Assembly (NCBI GenBank): GCA_028679775.1
Contig: JAJRAX010000021.1
Location: 1 to 7,591 of the forward strand
DNA from: Methanothrix sp.
Lineage (GTDB): Archaea > Halobacteriota > Methanosarcinia > Methanotrichales > Methanotrichaceae
Length of the DNA: 7,591 bases
Direction: 5' to 3'
Positions 1 through 5,422 of the stretch are shown piece by piece; the stretch's first letter is position 1; every line of letters begins with the position of its first letter. The notes under the pieces were generated by a model that was not told where the DNA came from, ran no database searches, and worked only from the letters and a program-made list of their open reading frames with translations. The position numbers were made by a program, and so were the translations under genes.

Positions 1-50
1 AGCAGCAGATGACGAAATGTCCATGACACACTGCCGGCAGGTCGATAATG

Positions 51-59
51 CTAAATACT
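51..59 (+). promoter_or_regulatory. Possible TATA box for the amidoligase operon
   Basis: CTAAATACT here is identical to the string 42-50 bases before the rubredoxin start (5414-5422). It would place transcription start near base 80 and give a leader of roughly 190 bases. That distance is long, and it would leave the left arm of the inverted repeat outside the RNA. An unseen promoter nearer to 269, or one left of the window, is equally possible. Confidence 0.25.
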
Positions 60-149
60 ACCAGCCAGGTATGAAGCCATGAGGAGATCCAAATTTCTGA
101 GAATGAAATGGCATCCGATCCGGAAAGGCACCGTAGTCTGAATAAGTAC

Positions 150-165
150 CGTAGGGGCTCCTACG
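150..165 (+). other. Small stable hairpin in the leader
   Basis: CGTAGG (150-155) pairs perfectly with CCTACG (160-165) around a GGCT tetraloop. CTACG (161-165) could instead pair with the earlier CGTAG copy at 132-136, because ACCGTAG occurs twice (130-136, 148-154). GGGGC (154-158) could alternatively pair with GCCCC (185-189). These mutually exclusive pairings resemble a switch but are not proof of one. No T-run follows, so it is not an obvious terminator. Confidence 0.4.
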
Positions 166-212
166 CAGAATTATCGACCATCGTGCCCCAATACAGACGG
201 GAAGAGTGCGGG

Positions 213-244
213 TTTTCTCACATAAGCAAGTCTATTTTCTCACA
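213..244. repeat. Direct repeat TTTTCTCACA x2, 22-base period
   Basis: TTTTCTCACA occurs at 213-222 and 235-244. The 22-base spacing is about two helical turns, which would place both copies on the same DNA face. They lie 25-56 bases before the operon start at 269, where a dimeric regulator or the transcription machinery could bind. This is inferred from position only. Confidence 0.35.
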
Positions 245-256
245 CGCAGGCAATGC

Positions 257-262
257 GGTGAT
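257..262 (+). promoter_or_regulatory. Ribosome binding site setting the start at 269
   Basis: GGTGAT matches the archaeal anti-Shine-Dalgarno sequence exactly and sits 6 bases before ATG 269, the same spacing seen for most genes in this window. It favours ATG 269 over the upstream GTG at 206 and the ATG at 308. Confidence 0.65.
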
Positions 263-268
263 GCTTTA

Positions 269-922
269 ATGAACAAACGTAAAGACCATATTCCTAAAAA
301 GGACATCATGTATATCTTGAAAGAAGATAACTCTCAATATATTGTTAATGAGAGTTACTTTTACAAGACCGAGCCGTACTATGCCATAGTCAAGAACGAG
401 AACGACGGCATCAAGACAACCCCCAGCAGCAGCGATGTATTGGACGCTTACATCGTTCCAATTTGCCTCGAGAAGGCGAAGCTGGCAGGAATCCCTGTCT
501 GCGACTGGATCATATCCAATGTATACGTCTCGCTGCCAGCCATAGTCTACGGCCTGAACTACTTCTCCACGCCATCCGATCACTTCCTGGTATCCGACCT
601 GGAAGAGGCGAAGAGGGTCATAAAACACGTCACCAACCGGGGCAGGTATCCATTCTGCTACCAGAAGATCAACGATACCTCATCCGTCACAAAATGCGTA
701 TCCATCTTCGGCAAGACCTTAAACTGCTGCAATCAGGCCAAGAGCCTGGCTCTCAGGATATATGAAGTCTTCAGGCTGCCGTTAGTGGAGATAGTGCTTG
801 TGAAAGACGAGTCGGGCTGCCGGCTCTCCTCTCTGGCACCGGTGAAGTATTCGCAATTATCAAATGACGAAACTGAAATGTTGCAGAACCTTCTGGACAA
901 GAGGGTGAAACGCTTTGAGTAA
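269..922 (+). CDS. Stand-alone RLAN-like protein (RimK-like ATP-grasp N-terminal domain)
   Basis: This 217-residue protein is predicted to be cytosolic and to partner the ATP-grasp ligase encoded next. Its C-terminal part (about residues 162-210, with the run F-R-L-P-L-V-E-I then S-S-L-A-P-V) resembles the end of the RLAN domain. In many bacteria and some euryarchaea RLAN is fused in front of a RimK-type ATP-grasp domain. Here it is a separate gene whose last 8 bases overlap the ligase start, so the pair probably works as a two-subunit version of the fused enzyme. Residues 1-60 are polar and less recognisable. The protein has seven Cys (66, 78, 130, 143, 153, 154, 184), with no clear metal motif. 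ATG 269 is chosen for its GGTGAT site; GTG 206 would add 21 residues, and ATG 308 would give a shorter form. RLAN biochemistry is unknown. The assignment rests on remembered family sequence plus context. Confidence 0.65.
   Translation: MNKRKDHIPKKDIMYILKEDNSQYIVNESYFYKTEPYYAIVKNENDGIKTTPSSSDVLDAYIVPICLEKAKLAGIPVCDWIISNVYVSLPAIVYGLNYFSTPSDHFLVSDLEEAKRVIKHVTNRGRYPFCYQKINDTSSVTKCVSIFGKTLNCCNQAKSLALRIYEVFRLPLVEIVLVKDESGCRLSSLAPVKYSQLSNDETEMLQNLLDKRVKRFE
901..908 (+). promoter_or_regulatory. Ribosome binding site inside the RLAN-like gene, for the TTG start at 915
   Basis: GAGGGTGA ends 6 bases before TTG 915. No ATG is available near the start of the conserved domain, so this site and its spacing are what support TTG as the initiator. 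The ligase start lies 8 bases inside the preceding gene, which implies coupled translation and matched amounts of the two proteins. Confidence 0.6.
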
Positions 923-1943
923 GCTAGGCATATTCGTAAACCGACAGACGCTGAGCAGCTCTGAACAGCTCACGGCCGTGGTAAAATGCCGGGACGTGGC
1001 TGAGAGCATGGGACACACTGCCGAGTTCATCTTCCCCGTGGACATGAAGAAAATCCCAAAACTGGATGCACTCTTCATTCGCGCCAACACCGACCCCATG
1101 AACACCACCTACGTGGCGGCAAGGATTGCGCAAATGTACGGGATACCGGTGATAGACGACCCAAGCTCTATCCAGATCTGCGCTGACAAGATCAACATGT
1201 ACATGCACCTCATGAAGAATAACGTCTCCATGCCCAGGACCAAATTCTTGAAGAAGAAAGAGCTGGATGAAGGCCTTGCCGAAGACCTCTTCGAGGAACT
1301 GGGCACGCCACTGGTACTTAAGGAGCCCTCAACATCCTTCTCAGCCCGTGTGGAGAAGGTCTCAACTGTTGACGAGCTGCTGAAGATCGCCAGGAGGTTC
1401 TTCAAGCTCTCCGACTGGATTGTGGTGCAAGAGTACATCGAGAGCAGGTTTGATTGGAGGGTAGGTGTCATCAATGGCCAACTGCTCTATGCCTGCCGAT
1501 ACATCATTCCGTCAGAGACATTCAAGATCCAGGCTTCAGTAAACGGGCACATAGTCTACTGCGATGTGGAGAGCGTGCCGGCTGACCAGGTTCCTCCTGA
1601 AGTCATTGAGCTTGGACGCCAGGCAGGCAATGCCATCGGCAATGGATTGTATGGAGTGGACATCAAAGAGAGCAATGGAAAGCTCTACGTCATTGAGGTC
1701 AATGACAACCCATCGTTGGAAGGTGGGGAGGATGCCCATTACCCAGATATGTTCCAGAAGATCATCTCCTACCTGATGACTGGAGACGTCGACAATTATG
1801 CAGATGAGCTTTCCCATAAAGCCCCCGGACCGCACGGCTTTGAGGGCGAGTACGGTCTGGGAGCTGCTGCAGGGATCTCTAGTCCATCAGCTCTGGCGGA
1901 AAACGAGGTCTACTCCTACAAGATAGATTTCTCCGAGAGATGA
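915..1943 (+). CDS. RimK-type ATP-grasp amide/peptide ligase
   Basis: This 342-residue predicted cytosolic enzyme should activate a carboxylate as acyl phosphate with ATP and join it to an amine. Residues 1-80 form the pre-ATP-grasp domain, including D-A-L-F-I-R and the run G-I-P-V-I-D-D-P. The nucleotide-binding Lys is near 92 (A-D-K-I-N), with a second in L-V-L-K-E-P (K136). F-D-W-R-V-G-V (179-185) and A-C-R-Y (193-196) are typical of RimK relatives. The metal ligands are expected at D249 (G-V-D-I-K) and in E-V-N-D-N-P (E261, N263). These strings closely match the ligase half of RLAN-RimK fusion proteins. A Gly/Ala/Ser-rich tail of about 50 residues (292-342) extends past the catalytic fold. 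The TTG start is supported by GAGGGTGA. Substrates cannot be read from sequence. It is not close to RpsF-modifying RimK or MptN/CofF as far as I can judge. Confidence 0.88.
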   Translation: MSKLGIFVNRQTLSSSEQLTAVVKCRDVAESMGHTAEFIFPVDMKKIPKLDALFIRANTDPMNTTYVAARIAQMYGIPVIDDPSSIQICADKINMYMHLMKNNVSMPRTKFLKKKELDEGLAEDLFEELGTPLVLKEPSTSFSARVEKVSTVDELLKIARRFFKLSDWIVVQEYIESRFDWRVGVINGQLLYACRYIIPSETFKIQASVNGHIVYCDVESVPADQVPPEVIELGRQAGNAIGNGLYGVDIKESNGKLYVIEVNDNPSLEGGEDAHYPDMFQKIISYLMTGDVDNYADELSHKAPGPHGFEGEYGLGAAAGISSPSALAENEVYSYKIDFSER

Positions 1944-1950
1944 TATTTTA

Positions 1951-2448
1951 ATGGAAGATTATCTGTGTGAAGCTTTAAGCCAGGCCTGCAGCGAATGCCA
2001 TCTGCAGGGTGGCTGCTGTTTTGAGGCTAGGCCTCCATTGAGCCAGGAGAGAATAGATATCCTGCGAGAAAACGGCGTTTCATTGGATGCAGTTGAGTTC
2101 GCTGGATACAAGAGGCTCTGCCTGAAGCAGGATGGCTTTTGCGTGCTATTTCAGGACGGAAAATGCAGCATTCATTCCGTCAAGCCTGAGACCTGTGTAG
2201 CCGGGCCCTTTACCTTTGACATAGTGGACGGCGTGCTGCAGATCTTCCTGAAAAGAGAGAGCATCTGTCCCATGGTCAGGTTCCTCAAGGCCAATCGTCA
2301 GGCTTACGATGGCCTCTTCGAGACATCTGTCGAGAGGATCATGCATCTTGTGGACAGCATTCCGGAAGAGGAGATGGCTGAGATTCTGAAGATCGATGAG
2401 CCGGAGACGGATCTAGTGGCTGAGATAACGCTGCCTGAGAAGAGATGA
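1951..2448 (+). CDS. YkgJ-family cysteine-cluster (Zn or Fe-S binding) protein
   Basis: This 165-residue protein has the YkgJ/CxxCxxCC-type pattern: C13-x2-C16-x5-C22-C23 near the N terminus, then C57, C64, C72-x2-H75, and K-P-E-T-C82, with C106 further on. Families of this kind bind zinc or an iron-sulfur cluster through these cysteines; their roles are mostly unproven. The first motif is stretched compared with the plain CxxCxxCC form. A C-terminal acidic region (about 120-160) carries no recognisable motif. It starts 7 bases after the ligase stop, with GAGATGAT (1937-1944, one mismatch to the ideal site) 6 bases before ATG. Its last 4 bases overlap the next gene. Its place between two ligases suggests redox or metal support for their product, or modification of a carrier or precursor. 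That is inference. Confidence 0.8.
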   Translation: MEDYLCEALSQACSECHLQGGCCFEARPPLSQERIDILRENGVSLDAVEFAGYKRLCLKQDGFCVLFQDGKCSIHSVKPETCVAGPFTFDIVDGVLQIFLKRESICPMVRFLKANRQAYDGLFETSVERIMHLVDSIPEEEMAEILKIDEPETDLVAEITLPEKR

Positions 2449-3596
2449 AGCGGGCTATGATAAAGGCAATAGGAACGGAGCACGAGTACTCCATCAATGA
2501 CAGAAATTGCCGGCCGCTTGCCATCTCCGACAAGATAATTGAGCAGATTCATGGAACAGTGGAGCACGAGGTTTCCTTTGGAGGAATATTGGTCTCCAAG
2601 GAGCTGCAAAAGCACGCCATCGAGCTGATACCGCAACGGCCAGGAAGCCTCAGCTATCTCGAAGACAACCTCTATCGCGGCCTCACAGAGCTGTATCGGG
2701 CCACCAATTACGAGTATGGATTCATGGGTCTCGGAATGCACCCGCTTCTAAAACTAGATGAGACGACATACTGGGATCACGATGAACAGGAGTACTATCA
2801 GGTTTATGACAGGCTCTTTAACATCAAGCAGCATGGCTGGCTGAACATTCAGGCCCTGCAGGTCAACATTCCCTATCAAGGAAAGGATGAGCTAGTGGCT
2901 ATGTTCAACAGGATCAGATCGCTCTTGCCATATCTGGTGGCAGTGTCTGCATCTTCACCTTTAGTCGAAGGAAAGCTCACCTCTTTCATGGACAACCGGC
3001 TGGTCTACTACAGAGACAACCAGGCGGCCATTCCGGATATTTGCCATGGTATCCTGCCTGAGAAACTGAACAGCTCAGACGATTATGTGCGGATCAACCG
3101 GCAGATATACTCGCAGCTAAAGAAATGCAAAGCCCAGATCCTCTGCAGGGAGTGGGTCAACTCCCGTGGCGTTATCGTAAGGTTTACCAGAAGCTGCCTC
3201 GAAATAAAAGCCATAGACGAGCAGGAATGCCTGCATTCGGACATGGCCTTCTCAGCGTTTCTCCTGGCACTCTTGCGTTCAGATCTCGCCTTGGAGGACG
3301 ATGAGAGCAGCCTTCTGGCCATGCTGGAGGAAGCCATGCACCGGGGCGTTTCAGGCATGAGGCCGGAGCTAGAGAGGCTTCTTGCCGCGGCGGAGAAGAA
3401 TGCCACTGCCGAAGAGAGGCGATACCTGCCAGTTATAGCCGATAGAATCGAAAAAGGAAGCCTGGCTGAGGTCATGGTGCAAAAGCTCAAGGAGACTGAC
3501 GCCGGGGATGAAGGGATCAAGGCTATCATGCGACAGATGCAGTGGTGCCTCAAGGAGAACCGGCCTTATTCGGCTGAGCCGGAGAGATGCGGCTGA
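2445..3596 (+). CDS. GCS2-family carboxylate-amine ligase (glutamate-cysteine-ligase-like)
   Basis: This 383-residue enzyme has the glutamine-synthetase-like fold of GCS2 proteins, which form amide bonds between a carboxylate (glutamate in the best-known members) and an amine with ATP. Visible motifs, in order, are G-T-E-H-E-Y-S (10-16), K-E-L-Q-K-H-A-I-E (52-60), G-L-G-M-H-P (95-100), A-L-Q-V-N-I (137-142), V-S-A-S-S-P (167-172) and V-R-F-T-R-S-C-L-E-I-K (245-255). The usual second His of the H-x-H type motif appears to be Asn141, and the late motif ends E-I-K rather than E-V-R, so substrate choice may differ from standard glutamate-cysteine ligase. A helical, charged C-terminal part follows (about 285-375). 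ATG 2445 gives an ATGA overlap with the YkgJ gene. ATG 2457, four codons later, is the alternative and lies closer to the conserved start. It is the last gene of the operon and is followed by a convergent gene. Confidence 0.85.
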   Translation: MKRAMIKAIGTEHEYSINDRNCRPLAISDKIIEQIHGTVEHEVSFGGILVSKELQKHAIELIPQRPGSLSYLEDNLYRGLTELYRATNYEYGFMGLGMHPLLKLDETTYWDHDEQEYYQVYDRLFNIKQHGWLNIQALQVNIPYQGKDELVAMFNRIRSLLPYLVAVSASSPLVEGKLTSFMDNRLVYYRDNQAAIPDICHGILPEKLNSSDDYVRINRQIYSQLKKCKAQILCREWVNSRGVIVRFTRSCLEIKAIDEQECLHSDMAFSAFLLALLRSDLALEDDESSLLAMLEEAMHRGVSGMRPELERLLAAAEKNATAEERRYLPVIADRIEKGSLAEVMVQKLKETDAGDEGIKAIMRQMQWCLKENRPYSAEPERCG

Positions 3597-3604
3597 AAAA
3601 GGAG

Positions 3605-3640
3605 AAAGAGAGGGACGAAAGCCCTTTTCCCCTATCTTTT
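3605..3640. terminator. Probable bidirectional terminator between convergent genes
   Basis: The 42-base gap between the GCS2 stop and the opposing stop holds AGGG (3611-3614) pairing with CCCT (3622-3625), extendable to 7 pairs with G-U wobbles. TTTT runs follow at 3625-3628 and 3637-3640 on the plus strand. On the minus strand a C/T-rich run follows and ends in TTTTT (3601-3597). This arrangement suits termination in both directions. Confidence 0.4.
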
Positions 3641-4427
3641 ATCTGGTCCAGACCGATCCGCTGAAGCCTCCTGTTTTGGAAACAGCTACAAGACGGTTAT
3701 TGGACTTGATCTGTAAAACCAGATTGCCATACTGCATGACGCTTCCCTTGGGAACATCGGTCCAGTCTGCATTGATCGTACTACCGCTGATGCTGCCGCG
3801 CATAACATTGGACCAGCCAGGATAGTTGGGATCATTCTCGCCAAACCACCAGACGATCGTGCCCAGTTGACGGACATAATAAATGCCTCCATCATCGCAG
3901 TTCCAGACGCCAGTCAGATCCAGCACAGAAGGCACGCTGCCGGGTACTGTCTCGCCAGGAATTACTGCACCGGGAGCCGTTCCACCTGGAGTCGGTTCGC
4001 TTTGCGCCGGAGCCTTCTGGAATTTGTAGTTGGCCAGGTAATTGCTTCTGCCACTGCCGTCCGTGAAGCGATCGTAAGAATCGACTATCAGTGTATTGCC
4101 GGAGAGTTCCATTACAAGCGTGGTTTCTGAAAATCCGCTATCAAAGACAGCGATCAGCGTATCGGCACCAGCAAGATCTGAGGATACGCTTGAAGCAAAA
4201 GCCTGAGCTTTCACAGTCCCCCAATCGCAGTCTGATGGATGACATCTTCCCCATACATGCACCTGGGCAGAGGTGCCAGATGCTGCAATTTCGATCTTTG
4301 TGATTCCGCTGGTATTGGGATCGACATTATTCCATGATCCTGCAAACTGATCGATGCTGGCCGAGCTGCAGGTTGCCGTTATCAACAGCAGAAGCAATGC
4401 TGCCAGACAGGAACATAATAATCTCAT
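3639..4427 (-). CDS. Exported two-domain beta-rich protein with CHPxDCDWG signature
   Basis: This 262-residue protein starts with a signal peptide (R2, hydrophobic core 8-17, small residues 18-24). C20 could be a lipid-attachment Cys, but the lipobox is poor. Domain 1 (about 26-137) carries S-W-N-N-V-D-P-N-T, V-H-V-W-G and C62-H-P-x-D-C67-D-W-G, and is shared with the upstream neighbour. A Pro/Gly/Glu/Thr-rich linker (138-168) leads to domain 2 (169-260). Domain 2 has G-V-W-N-C-D-D-G-G-I-Y-Y-V-R-Q, V-W-W and D-V-P-K-G, a pattern I recall from uncharacterised secreted bacterial proteins. The likely role is cell-surface or extracellular binding; no catalytic residues are evident. GGGAGGT (4440-4434) sits 6 bases before ATG. 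It is probably co-transcribed with the paralogue 24 bases upstream. The function is unknown, and bacterial origin by transfer is possible. Confidence 0.75.
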   Translation of the reverse strand: MRLLCSCLAALLLLLITATCSSASIDQFAGSWNNVDPNTSGITKIEIAASGTSAQVHVWGRCHPSDCDWGTVKAQAFASSVSSDLAGADTLIAVFDSGFSETTLVMELSGNTLIVDSYDRFTDGSGRSNYLANYKFQKAPAQSEPTPGGTAPGAVIPGETVPGSVPSVLDLTGVWNCDDGGIYYVRQLGTIVWWFGENDPNYPGWSNVMRGSISGSTINADWTDVPKGSVMQYGNLVLQIKSNNRLVAVSKTGGFSGSVWTR

Positions 4428-4451
4428 ATCCTAACCTCCCGAACTGATAAA

Positions 4452-4973
4452 TCAATCATTTGAGATCCCACTCCTCAGAGGAAGGATCTCCATTCTAGCG
4501 AATTGCTGGAGGGGTTTGACCTCTGCAATGATTCCAGTAGCAGTGATTGATGAGCTTTTCTGGAATACATAGCTAGAAGCGTAATTGGTCCTTTGGCTAT
4601 TGTCCGTAAAAGCGGTGAACGACTGAACAGCAAGCCGATTGCCCTGGATCTTGATGAAGAGTGTGGTCACTGAGAATCCGGAATCATAGACGGCCATAAG
4701 TGCCTGAGCCTGGCTCACCAGATCTGAAGATACATCTGGACCGAAGACAAAAGCGTTAGTCGCACCCCAGTCGCAATCAGTGGGATGGCATTTGCCCCAT
4801 GCATGCACATCGGCAGTGTTGCCGGAGACTGCTATGTTTAGCTTGGTTATTCCACCAGTATTAGCGTCAACATTTGTCCAATCCCCAGAGAACTGAGCCA
4901 AGCTTGCTGTACAGGTTGACAATGACATCAACAACAATAGACTTGCTGTTGCCACAAGCAGCAGGTGTTTCAT
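4452..4973 (-). CDS. Exported single-domain paralogue with CHPxDCDWG signature
   Basis: This 173-residue protein has a signal peptide (K2, H3, core 4-18, then S-T-C-T-A-S), with C21 at almost the same place as C20 of its neighbour. Residues 27-138 match domain 1 of the downstream paralogue closely: W-T-N-V-D-A-N-T, V-H-A-W-G, C62-H-P-T-D-C67-D-W-G, Y-D-S-G-F-S, and the end Y-V-F-Q-K. The linker and second domain are absent. Instead a tail of about 33 residues (141-173) matches nothing I recognise. Tandem duplication followed by loss or gain of the second domain explains the pair. GTGAGGT (4986-4980) lies 6 bases before ATG, and a TATA-like box stands at 5020-5027. It is the first gene of a two-gene minus-strand unit. 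The function is unknown. Confidence 0.75.
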   Translation of the reverse strand: MKHLLLVATASLLLLMSLSTCTASLAQFSGDWTNVDANTGGITKLNIAVSGNTADVHAWGKCHPTDCDWGATNAFVFGPDVSSDLVSQAQALMAVYDSGFSVTTLFIKIQGNRLAVQSFTAFTDNSQRTNYASSYVFQKSSSITATGIIAEVKPLQQFARMEILPLRSGISND

Positions 4974-5019
4974 ATTCCAACCTCACAGTTAAAATCTTTG
5001 CTATCTAAAATGATCTATT

Positions 5020-5027
5020 AGTATAAA
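5020..5027 (-). promoter_or_regulatory. TATA-like box for the secreted-protein pair
   Basis: On the minus strand this reads TTTATACT, preceded by an A-rich CAAACAA stretch that could serve as a BRE. It lies 47-54 bases before ATG 4973, predicting a leader of roughly 20-25 bases. No comparable box lies in the 24 bases before the second gene. Confidence 0.45.
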
Positions 5028-5166
5028 TTGTTTGGCATTGAGGTCCGAAAGAAAGTTGCTGGCCTGCGCGAGAAAGAGAGAAACATGGCGGCTAAAAGAT
5101 ATCGTCTATACCGACATGCCCCAGTCATCTTCAATTAAGTGATGCCATGTAAATTATGATATCTGC

Positions 5167-5307
5167 CTAATTATCGTTATGATCCTCCAACAGGTGCAGT
5201 TTTAACTCTTCCTTCGAGTCGAAGATCATGCGGCAGATCTTGCATCTGAATTTGCATTCTCTGCTAGATCTGCTGCCCGCCATTTTCTTAGATCCGATGC
5301 CAGCCAT
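5167..5307 (-). CDS. Small single C2H2 zinc-finger protein (46 aa)
   Basis: This short ORF encodes one textbook C2H2 finger: F20-x-C22-x2-C25-x3-F29-x5-L35-x2-H38-x4-H43. A basic N-terminal arm precedes it (residues 6-23 hold seven Lys/Arg), and only three residues follow the last His. The start is strongly supported: GAGGT (5318-5314) stands exactly 6 bases before ATG, and a TATA-like CTAAATAAT (5355-5347) lies about 40 bases upstream. Archaea are known to encode such tiny one-finger proteins, usually thought to bind nucleic acid or protein partners. It is divergent from rubredoxin-fprA, with only 156 bases between the start codons, so it may regulate that operon or itself. That regulatory role is inference. 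An internal Met at residue 9 would make a shorter form. Confidence 0.78.
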   Translation of the reverse strand: MAGIGSKKMAGSRSSRECKFRCKICRMIFDSKEELKLHLLEDHNDN

Positions 5308-5313
5308 TTATAT

Positions 5314-5318
5314 ACCTC
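5314..5318 (-). promoter_or_regulatory. Ribosome binding site of the zinc-finger gene
   Basis: GAGGT on the minus strand is followed by exactly 6 bases and ATG 5307. The same GAGGT-6-ATG layout precedes both secreted-protein genes. This supports the reality of an ORF that is otherwise short enough to miss. Confidence 0.6.
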
Positions 5319-5346
5319 GAATCGCACTTGAAAGTTAGATATCATT

Positions 5347-5355
5347 ATTATTTAG
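5347..5355 (-). promoter_or_regulatory. TATA-like box of the zinc-finger gene
   Basis: The minus strand reads CTAAATAAT, preceded by AAAAG. Transcription would start near 5324, leaving a leader of roughly 17 bases that still contains the GAGGT site. It faces away from the rubredoxin promoter at 5414-5422. Confidence 0.4.
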
Positions 5356-5413
5356 CTTTTGGGTGTCTGGCTGCAATAGCGGGACCTTTTATTGGAGACC
5401 GGAATGAGATGGA

Positions 5414-5422
5414 CTAAATACT
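5414..5422 (+). promoter_or_regulatory. TATA-like box of the rubredoxin-fprA operon
   Basis: CTAAATACT stands 42-50 bases before the rubredoxin ATG, predicting transcription start near 5445 and a leader of about 20 bases that keeps the AGGTG ribosome site (5453-5457). The identical 9 bases occur at 51-59. Confidence 0.4.

Larger units (their letters stand above)
40..179. repeat. Perfect 10-base inverted repeat enclosing 120 bases
   Basis: GGTCGATAAT at 40-49 is the exact reverse complement of ATTATCGACC at 170-179. The pairing can continue outward as GGCA (36-39) with TGCC (184-187) across a 4-base bulge. If transcribed, this would be the closing stem of a domain of about 150 bases that contains the hairpin at 150-165. 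If not transcribed, the arms could be a pair of protein sites or the ends of a small degraded insertion. No flanking target duplication is visible. Confidence 0.5.
1..268. other. Non-coding leader/intergenic stretch upstream of the amidoligase operon
   Basis: No convincing gene was seen on either strand. The stretch instead holds structure: an inverted repeat at 40-49/170-179, a short hairpin at 150-165, two copies of ACCGTAG (130-136 and 148-154), a direct repeat at 213-222/235-244, and one TATA-like string at 51-59. It ends in a good ribosome binding site at 257-262. The most natural reading is a promoter plus a long structured 5' leader for the operon that starts at 269. I do not recognise any known riboswitch or RNA family in it. 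Confidence 0.5.

Noticed and set aside
2..82. Open frame from the window edge to TGA at 80-82, possibly the tail of an upstream gene
   Set aside because: Only 26 codons, which is often open by chance, with no recognisable motif, and it overlaps the inverted-repeat arm. It cannot be judged without sequence to the left.
69..140. C/D-box guide RNA suggested by CTGA at 97-100 and 137-140
   Set aside because: No acceptable C box (RTGATGA) at the right distance, and spacing between the boxes is unlike a normal archaeal guide RNA.
79..141. 20-codon basic ORF (begins M-R-R-S-K) overlapping the previous stop as ATGA, a conceivable precursor peptide for the ligases
   Set aside because: Very short, weak ribosome site (AGGT 8 bases upstream), no core-peptide features, and it lies within the structured leader. 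It would need conservation to be believed.
206..268. Upstream GTG start adding 21 residues to the RLAN-like protein
   Set aside because: No good ribosome site at normal spacing, and it would run through the direct repeats. ATG 269 has an exact GGTGAT.
3083..3553. 156-codon minus-strand ORF rich in Ser, Arg and Ala
   Set aside because: It is a low-complexity shadow of the GCS2 gene.
5085..5135. 16-codon plus-strand ORF in the gap between the zinc-finger and secreted-protein genes
   Set aside because: Too short, with no ribosome site and no motif. The gap 5028-5166 otherwise shows only weak inverted repeats (AGATATC/GATATCT, ACATG/CATGT) without a T-run.
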